DNA of 64,000 nucleotides, taken from Chitinophaga arvensicola (GTDB lineage: Bacteria > Bacteroidota > Bacteroidia > Chitinophagales > Chitinophagaceae). Shown in pieces: positions 1 through 8,862 of the stretch. The notes under the pieces are model-generated. The model did no database searches, had not been told where the DNA came from, and saw only the letters and a list, made by a program, of their open reading frames with translations. Where the stretch lies: assembly GCF_900110835.1 (NCBI RefSeq), contig NZ_FOJG01000002.1:3550698-3614697 (forward strand), in the 5' to 3' direction. Both the position numbers and the translations under genes were made by a program. Each line of letters opens with the position of its first letter. Position 1 is the stretch's first letter.

Positions 1-3000
1 CCAGCTCTTCGTTGAACTTGATGTTATAGTTATGCAGCAGGGTATTGATCTGATCGTTCACCACTTCGTCTGTTGTCCAGCCCAGCGGATTCACGTTCAT
101 GAAATCAATATTTACCAGGTTCTTCGGAGAGAACTTGGAACCTTTGGAGATCAGTACTTCACCGTAAGTGTTGGTAATACCCTGAGAGGTTTTATCCTTC
201 AGTAATACCAGCAACTTGCTCATCAGTACTTCCAGCAGATCTTCCGCATTCTTCTGGTGAATTTTCTCCAGTTTCTCGATAGCTGCTTTCTCGCGGGTTT
301 TGGAATTTTTATCTTTCTTGGCGCGACTGAACAGTTTCTTGTCAATCACCACACCTTCTGTGGATGGAGGCGCTTTCAGAGAAGCATCTTTCGCATCAGA
401 AGCCTTGTCACCGAAGATTGCTCTTAACAGCTTTTCTTCAGGAGAAGGATCAGACTCACCACGCGGAGTGATTTTACCGATCAGGATATCGCCTTCTTTA
501 ATGTGTGCACCAACACGGATGATACCGTTCTGGTCGAGGTCTTTGGTAGCCTCTTCACTTACGTTAGGAATATCCGGGGTCAGTTCTTCTTCACCCAGTT
601 TGGTATCACGAACTTCCAGTTCATATTCATCAATGTGGATGGAGGTAAAGAGATCCTCACGTGCAACACGTTCAGAAATTACGATCGCATCCTCAAAGTT
701 GTAGCCTTTCCATGGCATGAACGCTACCTTCAGGTTGCGTCCCAGCGCCAGTTCACCACCGCGGGTAGCGTAACCTTCTGTTAAGAAGTCGCCATCTTTC
801 ACGCGCTGACCTTTCTTCACGCAAGGTCTGAGGTTGATACAGGTGCTCTGGTTGGTTTTTACGAATTTGGTCAGTGTGTAAACGATCAGATCGTCTTCAA
901 AGCTCACCAGTTTCTGCATTTCATCACGCTCGTAACGAACATGGATTTCATTTGCATCCACAAATTCGATCACACCATTACCATCTGCGGTGATCTGCAG
1001 ACGGGAGTCACGTGCTGCCTTGCCTTCCAGACCAGTACCCACGATAGGCACTTCCGGATTTAGCAGTGGCACAGCCTGACGTTGCATGTTTGATCCCATC
1101 AACGCACGGTTGGCATCATCATGTTCCAGGAACGGAATCAATGATGCACTCAGACCTACGATCTGGTTCGGCGCTACGTCCATGAATTCCACTTCTTCTC
1201 TGTCGAGGATAGGGAAGTCACCGGTTTCGCGGGATTTTACTTTATCATTTACAAAGTGACCTTTGTCATCCAGTGGGGCGTTCGCCTGTGCAATCTTCAC
1301 AGAATCTTCTTCCTCAGCGCTCAGGAATTCCACTTTATGCATGTCTACTTTACCGCTGTTTACTTTACGGTAAGGCGTTTCGATGAAGCCCATCTCATTC
1401 ACCTTTGCGTGTACGCAGAGGGTAGAGATCAGACCGATGTTCGGACCTTCCGGTGTTTCGATCGTACACAGACGGCCATAGTGGCTGTAGTGAACGTCAC
1501 GCACCTCAAAGCCTGCTCTTTCACGACTCAAACCACCGGGTCCGAGAGCGGAAATACGGCGTTTGTGGGTGATTTCAGACAGCGGGTTCGTTTGATCCAG
1601 GAACTGTGATAACTGGGAAGTACCGAAGAAGGAGTTGATTACGGAAGACAGGGTCCTCGCATTGATCAGATCTACCGGCGTAAATACTTCATTATCACGT
1701 ACGTTCATTCTTTCACGGATGGTACGGGCCATACGTGCCAGACCAACACCAAACTGAGCATATAACTGCTCGCCTACAGTACGTACACGACGGTTAGACA
1801 AGTGATCGATATCATCGATCTCTGCTTTACCATTCGTCAGCTGTACCAGGTACTTGATGATGGAGATGATGTCGTCCTTCGTCAGCACTTTCATGTCTAA
1901 CGGAGTAGGAAGACCTAATTTTCTGTTGATCTTGTAACGACCCACGTCACCTAAATCGTAACGTTTGTCGGAGAAGAACAATTTATCAATGATGCCCCTT
2001 GCTGTTTCATCATCCGGCGCATCAGCTCCGCGTAACTGGCGGTAGATGTGCTGAACGGCTTCCAGCTCAGAGTTAGATGTATCCTTATTTAATGTATTGT
2101 AGATGATGGAGAAATCACCACTCACCTCTTCCTTCTGCACAAATACGCTTTTCAGGCCCATGTCTACGATGGTCTCGATATTCGCTTCATCCAGAATGCT
2201 ATCACGCTCCAGCATAATTTCATTACGCTCGATGCTCACCACTTCACCGGTATCTTCATCCACAAAGTCTTCCACCCAGCTTCTTAAAACACGGGCAGCC
2301 AGCTTTTTGCCGGCATATTTATCAAGACTTTTTTTGTCTGCTTTTACTTCATCTGCCATGCCAAACAGCTGCAGGATATCCTTATCTGTTTCATAACCGA
2401 TGGCACGTAACAGGGTGGTAACCGGGAATTTCTTCTTGCGGTCGATGTAAGCGTACATCACGTTGTTGATGTCTGTTGCAAACTCCATCCATGCGCCCTT
2501 GAACGGAATCACCCTTGCAGAGTAGATTTTGGTACCGTTCGGATGTACAGATTGACCAAAGAAAACACCAGGTGAACGATGCAGCTGGGATACAACTACA
2601 CGCTCAGCACCATTAATAACGAAAGTACCTCTTGGAGTCATGTAAGGAATGTTACCTAAGAACACATCCTGAACAATCGTCTGGAAATCCACATGCTCCT
2701 CATCATTACAGCTGAGGCGGAGTTTCGCTTTCAACGGTACGGAATAAGTAAGCCCACGCTCAATACACTCCTCGATAGTATAACGCGGAGGATCCACGAA
2801 ATAATCCAGGAATTCCAGATTAAAGATATTTCTGGTATCCGTAATCGGGAAGTTCTCTTTAAATACTTTAAAAAGGCCTTCGTTGTTTCGCTTATCTGGT
2901 GTGGTTTCTAATTGGAAGAAATCCTTGAAAGATTGGATTTGGATAGCCAACAGATCCGGTGTCTCAGTAACTTGTTTGATCTTTCCAAAATTTACTCTTT

Positions 3001-3028
3001 CGTTTGTTTGGGCTTTTTTTAGAGACAT
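1..3028 (-). CDS. rpoB: RNA polymerase beta subunit, C-terminus cut by window edge
   Basis: This is the beta subunit of RNA polymerase, which forms the catalytic core with beta-prime. About 1009 residues from the start are present; the remaining C-terminus lies left of base 1. Reading begins MSLKKAQTNERVNF at 3028. The rifampicin-binding cluster, encoded near 1540-1630, reads SQLSQF...DQTNPLSEITHKRR...ISALGPGG. The aspartate, histidine and serine usually changed in resistant mutants are all wild type. It is the last gene here of the minus-strand ribosomal operon, 217 bases after rplL. Normal base composition and no frame interruptions were seen. Confidence 0.98.
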   Translation of the reverse strand, partial: MSLKKAQTNERVNFGKIKQVTETPDLLAIQIQSFKDFFQLETTPDKRNNEGLFKVFKENFPITDTRNIFNLEFLDYFVDPPRYTIEECIERGLTYSVPLKAKLRLSCNDEEHVDFQTIVQDVFLGNIPYMTPRGTFVINGAERVVVSQLHRSPGVFFGQSVHPNGTKIYSARVIPFKGAWMEFATDINNVMYAYIDRKKKFPVTTLLRAIGYETDKDILQLFGMADEVKADKKSLDKYAGKKLAARVLRSWVEDFVDEDTGEVVSIERNEIMLERDSILDEANIETIVDMGLKSVFVQKEEVSGDFSIIYNTLNKDTSNSELEAVQHIYRQLRGADAPDDETARGIIDKLFFSDKRYDLGDVGRYKINRKLGLPTPLDMKVLTKDDIISIIKYLVQLTNGKAEIDDIDHLSNRRVRTVGEQLYAQFGVGLARMARTIRERMNVRDNEVFTPVDLINARTLSSVINSFFGTSQLSQFLDQTNPLSEITHKRRISALGPGGLSRERAGFEVRDVHYSHYGRLCTIETPEGPNIGLISTLCVHAKVNEMGFIETPYRKVNSGKVDMHKVEFLSAEEEDSVKIAQANAPLDDKGHFVNDKVKSRETGDFPILDREEVEFMDVAPNQIVGLSASLIPFLEHDDANRALMGSNMQRQAVPLLNPEVPIVGTGLEGKAARDSRLQITADGNGVIEFVDANEIHVRYERDEMQKLVSFEDDLIVYTLTKFVKTNQSTCINLRPCVKKGQRVKDGDFLTEGYATRGGELALGRNLKVAFMPWKGYNFEDAIVISERVAREDLFTSIHIDEYELEVRDTKLGEEELTPDIPNVSEEATKDLDQNGIIRVGAHIKEGDILIGKITPRGESDPSPEEKLLRAIFGDKASDAKDASLKAPPSTEGVVIDKKLFSRAKKDKNSKTREKAAIEKLEKIHQKNAEDLLEVLMSKLLVLLKDKTSQGITNTYGEVLISKGSKFSPKNLVNIDFMNVNPLGWTTDEVVNDQINTLLHNYNIKFNEEL

Positions 3029-3189
3029 ATTCGAAGTTAGCAGTTATATGACTTGTAAGAATTAGGGAAATTAAGATTTCTTTGCCAATACCATCCTAAT
3101 TTAATTTATGCCTTCTGCACGTGGTCAAAGTCACCTCAGTGATTCCCCGTTTTGACTCTCTGAAAAAGACACTTTCCCAAAGGGAATAA

Positions 3190-3217
3190 GGCCAAAAGTG
3201 CAAAAGCACTTTTGACC
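3190..3217 (-). promoter_or_regulatory. rplL-rpoB intergenic hairpin
   Basis: An inverted repeat with 12-base arms (one mismatch) and an AAAA loop lies in the 217-base gap between the rplL stop and the rpoB start. On the minus strand it is followed by TTATTCCC, not a clear T-run. A second small hairpin (TTCCC-AAA-GGGAA) follows. Such an element between rplL and rpoB recalls the attenuator or RNase-processing region known in enterobacteria. Which of the two it is here cannot be told from sequence. Confidence 0.5.
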
Positions 3218-3245
3218 TTTAAAAGATGTATACTTAAGCAAAGAA

Positions 3246-3614
3246 TTACTGAATTTCAACATCAGCACCAGCTTCAGTCAGCTTAGCTTTCAGGTCTTCA
3301 GCCTCAGCTTTGCTTACGCCTTCTTTCAGTGCTTTAGGCGCGCCGTCTACCAGCTCTTTCGCTTCTTTCAGACCTAAGCCGGTCAGATCTTTAACGATCT
3401 TAACAACGTTCAGTTTGCTAGCTCCAGCAGCTTTCAGGATAACGTTGAAGGCAGTTTTTTCTTCAACTGCAGCAGCTTCGCTAGGACCTGCCATAACTAC
3501 AGCAGCAGCAGCTGGTTCGATACCATACTCAGATTTCAGTACATCTGCGAGTTCCTGTACTTCCTTAACAGTTAAACCTACTAATTGTTCAGCTAATGCT
3601 TTTACGTCTGCCAT
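3246..3614 (-). CDS. rplL: 50S ribosomal protein L7/L12
   Basis: This is the stalk protein that recruits translation factors to the large subunit. The 122-residue product begins MADVKALAEQ. It has the N-terminal dimerisation part, an alanine-rich hinge (EPAAAAVVMAGPSEAAA, about residues 35-50), and the C-terminal domain with KTAFNVIL and the GLGLKEAKELVDGAP helix-turn that contacts GTPases. An in-frame ATG upstream would add 28 residues unlike L7/L12 and is rejected. It follows rplJ by 96 bases, as in nearly all bacteria. Confidence 0.98.
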   Translation of the reverse strand: MADVKALAEQLVGLTVKEVQELADVLKSEYGIEPAAAAVVMAGPSEAAAVEEKTAFNVILKAAGASKLNVVKIVKDLTGLGLKEAKELVDGAPKALKEGVSKAEAEDLKAKLTEAGADVEIQ

Positions 3615-3710
3615 TTTATAATGTTTTAATGTAATGTTTGTAATGTGGTTGTTAATTATATTGTGACTTGGAAGCCAATTTTGAATGCGGATAGCCAAAG
3701 GCCAGCCACA

Positions 3711-4238
3711 CTATTCTGCTGCAGGTGCTTCCACCCCAGCTTCTTCTTTCTTGCCTTTCTCCAGCAAAGCAGCGATAACGCGTTTTGCAGGGGATTGCAA
3801 CAGACCGATAACTTCGCCGATGAGCTCGTTCTTGGTCTTGATGTTGGTCAGCGCTTTCAGCTGGTTGTCACCTACGAATACTTCGTCAGCAACAAATGCA
3901 GCTTTCAGTACTGGTTTTTCCAGTTTACCGTTAGCTTTACGGAAAGCAGAGATGATCAAAGCCGGCTCTTTTGGGCTGTCAGAGAACATCAGGGCAGTTA
4001 CACCATGCAGACTGTCATAAACACCTGCATATTTTTCGCTATCCAGAGATTCTAAAGCCTTGCGGATCAGGGTGTTCTTAGCCACCTTCATTTCCACTTG
4101 CTTATCGAAACACACTTTCCTCAGGTCGTTTACCTGCGCTACCGTTAATGATTCGGTATTAGTGATGTAAAAGTTGCTATATTGAGAGAACTTACTTTTC
4201 AGCAGTTCAATCGCTTCTTGTTTTTGATCTTTATTCAT
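3711..4238 (-). CDS. rplJ: 50S ribosomal protein L10
   Basis: L10 anchors L7/L12 dimers to the 23S rRNA and, in many bacteria, represses its own operon. The 175-residue product starts MNKDQKQEAI at 4238. It shows the N-terminal RNA-binding domain (VAKNTLIRKAL, about residues 50-60) and the C-terminal L12-binding helix, ending in the alanine-rich EEAGVEAPAAE. A longer frame beginning MACYKRLN would run into the predicted leader hairpin and is rejected. It lies between rplA and rplL on the minus strand. Confidence 0.97.
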   Translation of the reverse strand: MNKDQKQEAIELLKSKFSQYSNFYITNTESLTVAQVNDLRKVCFDKQVEMKVAKNTLIRKALESLDSEKYAGVYDSLHGVTALMFSDSPKEPALIISAFRKANGKLEKPVLKAAFVADEVFVGDNQLKALTNIKTKNELIGEVIGLLQSPAKRVIAALLEKGKKEEAGVEAPAAE

Positions 4239-4248
4239 ATTTAAACGT

Positions 4249-4285
4249 TTGTAGCAAGCCACGTCCTTACAGACAACGGCTACAA
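4249..4285 (-). promoter_or_regulatory. Candidate L10 leader (autoregulatory RNA)
   Basis: Just upstream of rplJ the minus strand can fold with closing arms TTGTAGC/GCTACAA. Inside is a short helix GTCT/GGAC capped by GTAA, a GNRA tetraloop. The position and compact internal-loop plus tetraloop architecture resemble the L10(L12)-binding leader found before rplJ in many phyla. The fold was drawn by eye and binding is inferred. Confidence 0.5.
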
Positions 4286-4296
4286 CTCGTGATCAA

Positions 4297-4986
4297 TTAG
4301 TTTTGAACAGATTTAGTATCGATAACAATACCAGGACTCATGGTGCTAGCCATAGACAGTCCTCTCAGGTAAGTACCTTTTGCAGTAGCTGGTTTCAGCT
4401 TGATAATAGCGTTGATCAGCTCCAGGGAGTTCTGCTCAATTTTATCAGATGCGAATGATACACGACCGATAGAAGCGTGGATGATACCAGCTTTATCTAC
4501 CTTGAAAGTGATTTTACCGCCTTTAACATCGTTTACTGCAGCTGCAACGTCGTTAGTAACAGTACCGGTCTTAGGGTTTGGCATCAGGTTACGTGGACCT
4601 AAAATCTTACCCAGTTTACCGATCTTCGGCATTACAGAAGGAGTAGCTACGATTACATCAACATCAGTCCAACCAGCTTCGATCTTCTGGATAAATTCAT
4701 CCAGACCAACGAAGTCAGCACCTGCTTCTTTTGCAGCAGCTTCTTTATCAGGTGTGCAAAGCACTAACACCTTTTTAGTTTTACCAGTACCGTGTGGAAG
4801 CGTTACGGAACCACGGATCGCCTGGTCTGCTTTCTTAGGATCAACGCCTAAGCGGATATGCAAATCGACAGAACTGTCGAATTTAGTACAGTTAATATCT
4901 TTAACTAAGCTGGAAGCTTCTTTCAGGCTGTAAACCTTATTTTTCTCGAGCTTAGCGTCAGCTACTTTTCTCTTTTTAGTTGCCAT
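4297..4986 (-). CDS. rplA: 50S ribosomal protein L1
   Basis: L1 forms the mobile L1 stalk that helps E-site tRNA leave the ribosome. The 229-residue product begins MATKKRKVADAKLEKNKVYS. It carries the family signatures LGVDPKKADQ (about 47-56), GLDEFIQKI, and the MPKIGKLGKILGPRNLMPNPK segment near residue 118, then KGGKITFKVDKAG. It is 44 bases after rplK and 58 bases before rplJ. Length and order are standard. Confidence 0.98.
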   Translation of the reverse strand: MATKKRKVADAKLEKNKVYSLKEASSLVKDINCTKFDSSVDLHIRLGVDPKKADQAIRGSVTLPHGTGKTKKVLVLCTPDKEAAAKEAGADFVGLDEFIQKIEAGWTDVDVIVATPSVMPKIGKLGKILGPRNLMPNPKTGTVTNDVAAAVNDVKGGKITFKVDKAGIIHASIGRVSFASDKIEQNSLELINAIIKLKPATAKGTYLRGLSMASTMSPGIVIDTKSVQN

Positions 4987-5030
4987 TTGTCAAAATGATT
5001 TTAAGATCCTGCCTCAACAGGGTGAAACAA

Positions 5031-5474
5031 TTAGTTTTCCCAAGGGGCTTTACCATCAACAGTAATACCCATGCTACGAGCAGTACCAGCTACCATTTTC
5101 ATAGCGCTGTTCAGCGTAAAGCAGTTCAGATCAGCCATCTTATCTTGTGCGATAGCTTCTACCTGAGCCCAGGAAACTTTACCCACCTTGTTACGGTTTG
5201 GTTCTTTGGAACCACTCTGTAATTTAGCAGCTTCCAGCAGCTGTACCGGTGCCGGAGGAGTTTTAATTACAAAATCGAAAGATTTGTCAGTGTAAACAGT
5301 CAGCAACACAGGCAATACTTTACCCATTTTATCCTGGGTACGGGCATTGAACTGTTTGCAGAACTCCATGATGTTCACACCTTTGGAACCCAGCGCGGGA
5401 CCAATTGGAGGTGCAGGATTGGCCTGGCCGCCTTTCACCTGCAATTTCACGTACGTTGCGATTTCTTTTGCCAT
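5031..5474 (-). CDS. rplK: 50S ribosomal protein L11
   Basis: L11 binds the GTPase-associated centre of 23S rRNA. The 147-residue product starts MAKEIATYVKLQVKGGQANPAPP. It shows the proline-rich linker (GPALGSKGVNIMEFCKQFNA) and the C-terminal RNA-binding domain ending GITVDGKAPWEN. It is the first gene of this ribosomal block and is preceded by its own strong Bacteroidota-type promoter at 5564-5594. It is therefore not dependent on nusG transcription. Usually nusG lies directly upstream; here two other genes intervene. Confidence 0.98.
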   Translation of the reverse strand: MAKEIATYVKLQVKGGQANPAPPIGPALGSKGVNIMEFCKQFNARTQDKMGKVLPVLLTVYTDKSFDFVIKTPPAPVQLLEAAKLQSGSKEPNRNKVGKVSWAQVEAIAQDKMADLNCFTLNSAMKMVAGTARSMGITVDGKAPWEN

Positions 5475-5563
5475 GTTTATTGATTTAATTTGGTTAAACG
5501 CCCACTGCCAAACAGCAGACTCCCAAAACTAAAAGGAACTAAAATAACCTTTTAAAGGGGATG

Positions 5564-5594
5564 CAAAGGTATATATTATTATGAAATTGTCAAA
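5564..5594 (-). promoter_or_regulatory. Promoter of rplK-rplA-rplJ-rplL-rpoB
   Basis: On the minus strand TTTG (5594-5591) is followed, after exactly 19 bases, by TACCTTTG (5571-5564). This is a perfect match to the Bacteroidota housekeeping -33/-7 consensus. The predicted start near 5558 leaves a leader of about 84 bases before rplK. That leader contains a small CTGC/GCAG hairpin that could be an L1 site, which is speculative. Confidence 0.8.
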
Positions 5595-5695
5595 AAGTAT
5601 TTGAAATTGGGCATCCTTTTTGCTCTGCCGGGGATTTTTTTTACAAATCTGTTGCATTTCCCGAAAAATTTCCCTATCATCCGAAGCCGGCAAAG

Positions 5696-6892
5696 TTACA
5701 ACTTATCCGCCACTTGTACATAAAACAATTCCCGGCGCTTCGCCTTCTCCGTTTTTAAGTATTTACCCACAAAAGTCTGCTCATCTCCCACTTTACCTTT
5801 TAAACCGGATATCGCCTCTCCTAACTCTTCCATATTCTGCTTCAGTCCGTCATCAGCTGATTTTAATCCTGACAACGATGCTTCCGCTGCGCTCAACCGG
5901 CCCGCAATCCCGTCAATCATCTTCCTTAACGCTGCATCCTGTACTTCCGGCAGAAACTGCCGGTTCTTGAATCCTACATATTCATTATAGGACTTCACGA
6001 TCTCCGTATACTCCCGGTTCAACGCATTAAACTGATCTATCCGGCGGTTTCTCGCTTCGATCTCCTGGTTACCCGCCAATACCCGGATCGACTGATCCAT
6101 CCAATCCAGCTCCGTCATGATAAAAGGATTGGCCGCACCGCCAAACCGGCGGATCCTCGCTGAGGATTTCTGCAACCGCTCCAGGCGCGACTGCCGGAAC
6201 CATGCCTGCAATGTATCCCCATAGGCAAACACCGGTCTTTTAGCCGCCGCTGCAAAGGCCCCACTCCCCAACTCATCATGCCGCAACGGAAACGATAACA
6301 TCTGCCACATCGGGTCATAAGGCATATGTGTTTTTACCGCTATCTGCGGCGATGCCTGGAACCAGGTCCAGTTAGTCCGTTGTATAAACCGGCCGTTATC
6401 CACCGCACCGGCGCCCCAGGTAGGGTCAGTAATCGTCCACTGATTACCATTCTTTACAACTACCCAGTCGTGTGATCCGGTAGGCACCATAATATCATGC
6501 GCCAGTGCATAACCGGTTACCACAATGGCGGTAATCCCGGCCTCTTTGCATACCTGTGCATATAATACGGCGTAATCCGTACACAGTCCTTTGCGGGTCT
6601 GTAATGTCTTCAACATTGCTGCTGCTGAATCCCGGTAACTGCTCACCCGGTTCATGTTATCCACATCATAGGCAATATGCCCAGCCATCCAGTTAAACAG
6701 GGCTTGTTGCAGCGCCTGCTGACTGCCGGTATGTGCTTTCAGCCATTTTGCAAGGGTAGATGGAGAAGTAGTGGCTTCTTCCGGAATTGATATAATGGCC
6801 ACTGTCTTTGCAGCGCCAGTTGATTTAGGTGCCTGGGCGCTGGCAGTAAATACTGCTGTCAGCACCGCAAAAGCGGCAATTATAGCTTTCAT
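5696..6892 (-). CDS. Exported transglutaminase-like protein, downstream copy
   Basis: This is a 398-residue protein with a signal peptide (residues 1-19, ending ASAQ) and a transglutaminase/protease-like core. The triad residues are visible: Cys104 in RKGLCTDYA, His141 in GSHDWVVV and Asp156 in ITDPTWGAG. The C-terminal half (about 230-398) is helical and charged, possibly coiled coil near 320-380. It is a paralogue of the gene just upstream; both have the same layout and the DPTWGAG block. Substrate is unknown; family members include cell-wall or protein cross-linking enzymes and proteases. Its position between nusG and rplK is unusual. Confidence 0.85.
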   Translation of the reverse strand: MKAIIAAFAVLTAVFTASAQAPKSTGAAKTVAIISIPEEATTSPSTLAKWLKAHTGSQQALQQALFNWMAGHIAYDVDNMNRVSSYRDSAAAMLKTLQTRKGLCTDYAVLYAQVCKEAGITAIVVTGYALAHDIMVPTGSHDWVVVKNGNQWTITDPTWGAGAVDNGRFIQRTNWTWFQASPQIAVKTHMPYDPMWQMLSFPLRHDELGSGAFAAAAKRPVFAYGDTLQAWFRQSRLERLQKSSARIRRFGGAANPFIMTELDWMDQSIRVLAGNQEIEARNRRIDQFNALNREYTEIVKSYNEYVGFKNRQFLPEVQDAALRKMIDGIAGRLSAAEASLSGLKSADDGLKQNMEELGEAISGLKGKVGDEQTFVGKYLKTEKAKRRELFYVQVADKL

Positions 6893-7042
6893 TGTGTCGG
6901 GATAAATATCTCTCTAAATATAAAAAACCTTCTCTGTAAATACCAGGTACAATAAACACCATTCTACAGATAAATCGTTGGCATCAGGAATTAAGCTGCA
7001 AATATCTGCATTCATCCCCACAATTGTAACATTGTTAGGTGA

Positions 7043-8209
7043 TTAGCCATTTTTCCTTTCCATTTTCTTCAATATCCGCTTTTGTACAAATGCTTGCTGA
7101 GCGGCCAATCTTTGCTGTAAAAACCGGACGCGCCTGATATCCCCCGCCAACTGAAATTTCAGACTGGTTGTTGTAAGTGTGAGGCTCTCCATTTTCTGCA
7201 GCAGCTTATCCACCTCCGGGGATAGTTTACCAAGCTGGCTAATTATTTTATCGTCATCCTGGCTGTTATCATACACCTGGCTCTCCAGCATCCTGTAATC
7301 ATTATCCAATTGCTGCAGGGAGATACCTGCTTCCTGGTATAAGTCAAAATGACCAGATGCTTTATCATCGACAAGTTTCCAATACGGAATATTTTGCCGT
7401 TGTATAGATATGTACTGGGAAACAAACCGGTTACTGACGCCGTAGGCACGTATCCTGGCTATTTCATTCATACTACGCTGTGCATAATTCAGATTTCTGC
7501 AGTACTGTAAAGTATCGATGTATTTAAAAGCCTGCAGGGAAGAATCCACACGCCTGCTTTTCTTACTGATCGTGTCGTGCCTTACCGGGTACTCCGTAAA
7601 CTGGTAAAGCGGATCATAAGGTACATGATCAGCGATAAATTCATCTCCCGGCATTAGAAAGTAATGCCAGTTAAACTTTAGTACAAATACATCTCTCTTA
7701 AAGGTTTTCCAAAGAAACTTCCTCTTTTTAACTTCTGCGAATCCGGCGCCCCAGGTAGGATCAACGAAAAGCCATTTGCCGCCGGTATGAACCGTTACCC
7801 AGGCATGTGGTGCATCGAGCAGGTGTTGCTTTGCATCAAAGCCATAACCGGTCACCACTTTTACCGGAATTGCCAGCTGCTTGCATATCTCTGAAAAGGT
7901 GCAGGCATAGCCTATACAGACGGCTTTTCTAGTTTTGAGAATCTGGTTGACTAAAGTGAGGGTATCACCCTGGATCTGATGTTTGAGGCTGTAGGCATGC
8001 CGGATATCGTAGTTGATATATTTGCATACCCATTGATAGGCAACGGATAACTTTTCTTCTTCGGAATGGCAATTCGCATTTATCCATTGTGCAATGGATG
8101 CGGTATTTGCGGGGACAGAATCAGGTATGGAGATGGCGGTATTATACTGTTGGGAGCTGGCAGGTAGAAAAAAGCAGGCACATAAAAGCAGTATAAGTGA
8201 AGCCTTCAT
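7043..8209 (-). CDS. Exported transglutaminase-like protein, upstream copy
   Basis: This 388-residue paralogue starts MKASLILLLCACFF at 8209. An earlier ATG lies inside the nusG terminator hairpin and would put 22 residues before the signal peptide, so it is rejected. Signal peptide is residues 1-19. The triad is Cys98 (TRKAVCIGYA), His135 (DAPHAWVTV) and Asp150 (LFVDPTWGAG). The tail ends in a basic segment (KRILKKMERKNG). A gap of 150 bases separates it from the downstream copy. Function beyond the fold is not known; tandem duplication is the simplest origin of the pair. Confidence 0.85.
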   Translation of the reverse strand: MKASLILLLCACFFLPASSQQYNTAISIPDSVPANTASIAQWINANCHSEEEKLSVAYQWVCKYINYDIRHAYSLKHQIQGDTLTLVNQILKTRKAVCIGYACTFSEICKQLAIPVKVVTGYGFDAKQHLLDAPHAWVTVHTGGKWLFVDPTWGAGFAEVKKRKFLWKTFKRDVFVLKFNWHYFLMPGDEFIADHVPYDPLYQFTEYPVRHDTISKKSRRVDSSLQAFKYIDTLQYCRNLNYAQRSMNEIARIRAYGVSNRFVSQYISIQRQNIPYWKLVDDKASGHFDLYQEAGISLQQLDNDYRMLESQVYDNSQDDDKIISQLGKLSPEVDKLLQKMESLTLTTTSLKFQLAGDIRRVRFLQQRLAAQQAFVQKRILKKMERKNG

Positions 8210-8237
8210 AACAAGGGAGCTGATAGGGATAAAAGCA

Positions 8238-8269
8238 GAAAACGTCCCGGCAGTAGCCGGAACGTTTTC
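8238..8269 (-). terminator. Terminator after nusG
   Basis: A 13-pair stem (one mismatch) with an AGTA loop lies 26 bases after the nusG stop: GAAAACGT..CCGGC pairing with GCCGG..ACGTTTTC. On the minus strand it is followed by TGCTTTTAT. It separates the tuf-secE-nusG transcript from the transglutaminase genes. Confidence 0.75.
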
Positions 8270-8295
8270 CAATATGGTTCAGAAAGCAAAAGAAC

Positions 8296-8862
8296 TTAAG
8301 AAAGTTTCTCTACCTGCATGAAGTTCAGCTCTACTGGTGTAGCGCGGCCGAAGATCTTTACAGTTACTTTCAGTTTCTTTTTGTCTTCGATTACTTCTTC
8401 GATCACACCGTTGAAATCGTTGAATGGTCCATCAATGATTTTGATGGTTTCGCCAACGATGAAAGGCTCGCTCATGGTTAATCCCTGATCGCTCAGTTCA
8501 TCCACTTTACCTAACATTTTGTTGACTTCAGCTTTACGGAGTGCGATTGGCTTTTCTTTTCCGAGGAAGTGGATGACGCCGGATACGTTACGTATAGCTT
8601 GAATTACTTCATCGGTCATTTTACCATCTACCGCTTCGATCATCACATATCCGGGATAGAAGTTTTTTTCGCGCATTACTTTTTTACCAGCCTGCACTTT
8701 ATAAACTTTTTCTACCGGCAGGAAGATCTGGCTGATGACGTTACCCCAGTCGGAGCGACGTACTTCGATATCCAGGTATTCCTTCACTTTTTTTTCCTTG
8801 CCACTAACAACGCGGAGTACATACCACTTTGTTTCCTGAGCAGGAAGATTGGCTGCATCCAT
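8296..8862 (-). CDS. nusG: Transcription termination/antitermination factor NusG
   Basis: NusG binds RNA polymerase, coupling it to Rho or to the ribosome. The 188-residue product has the NGN domain (KWYVLRVVSGKEKKVKEYL at about 12-30, then REKNFYPGYVMIEA) and the KOW domain (FIVGETIKIIDGPFNDFNG, about 132-150). It starts immediately after the secE stop with no gap (TAGATG), typical of translational coupling. The usual downstream neighbour rplK is displaced by two inserted genes. Confidence 0.98.
   Translation of the reverse strand: MDAANLPAQETKWYVLRVVSGKEKKVKEYLDIEVRRSDWGNVISQIFLPVEKVYKVQAGKKVMREKNFYPGYVMIEAVDGKMTDEVIQAIRNVSGVIHFLGKEKPIALRKAEVNKMLGKVDELSDQGLTMSEPFIVGETIKIIDGPFNDFNGVIEEVIEDKKKLKVTVKIFGRATPVELNFMQVEKLS

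Noticed and set aside
300..2911. Several plus-strand frames opposite rpoB
   Set aside because: They are shadows of a highly conserved gene; composition is serine- and phenylalanine-rich with no family resemblance.
4400..4933. A 177-residue plus-strand frame opposite rplA
   Set aside because: Complement of a ribosomal protein gene with strong codon bias; no start signal and an unlikely composition.
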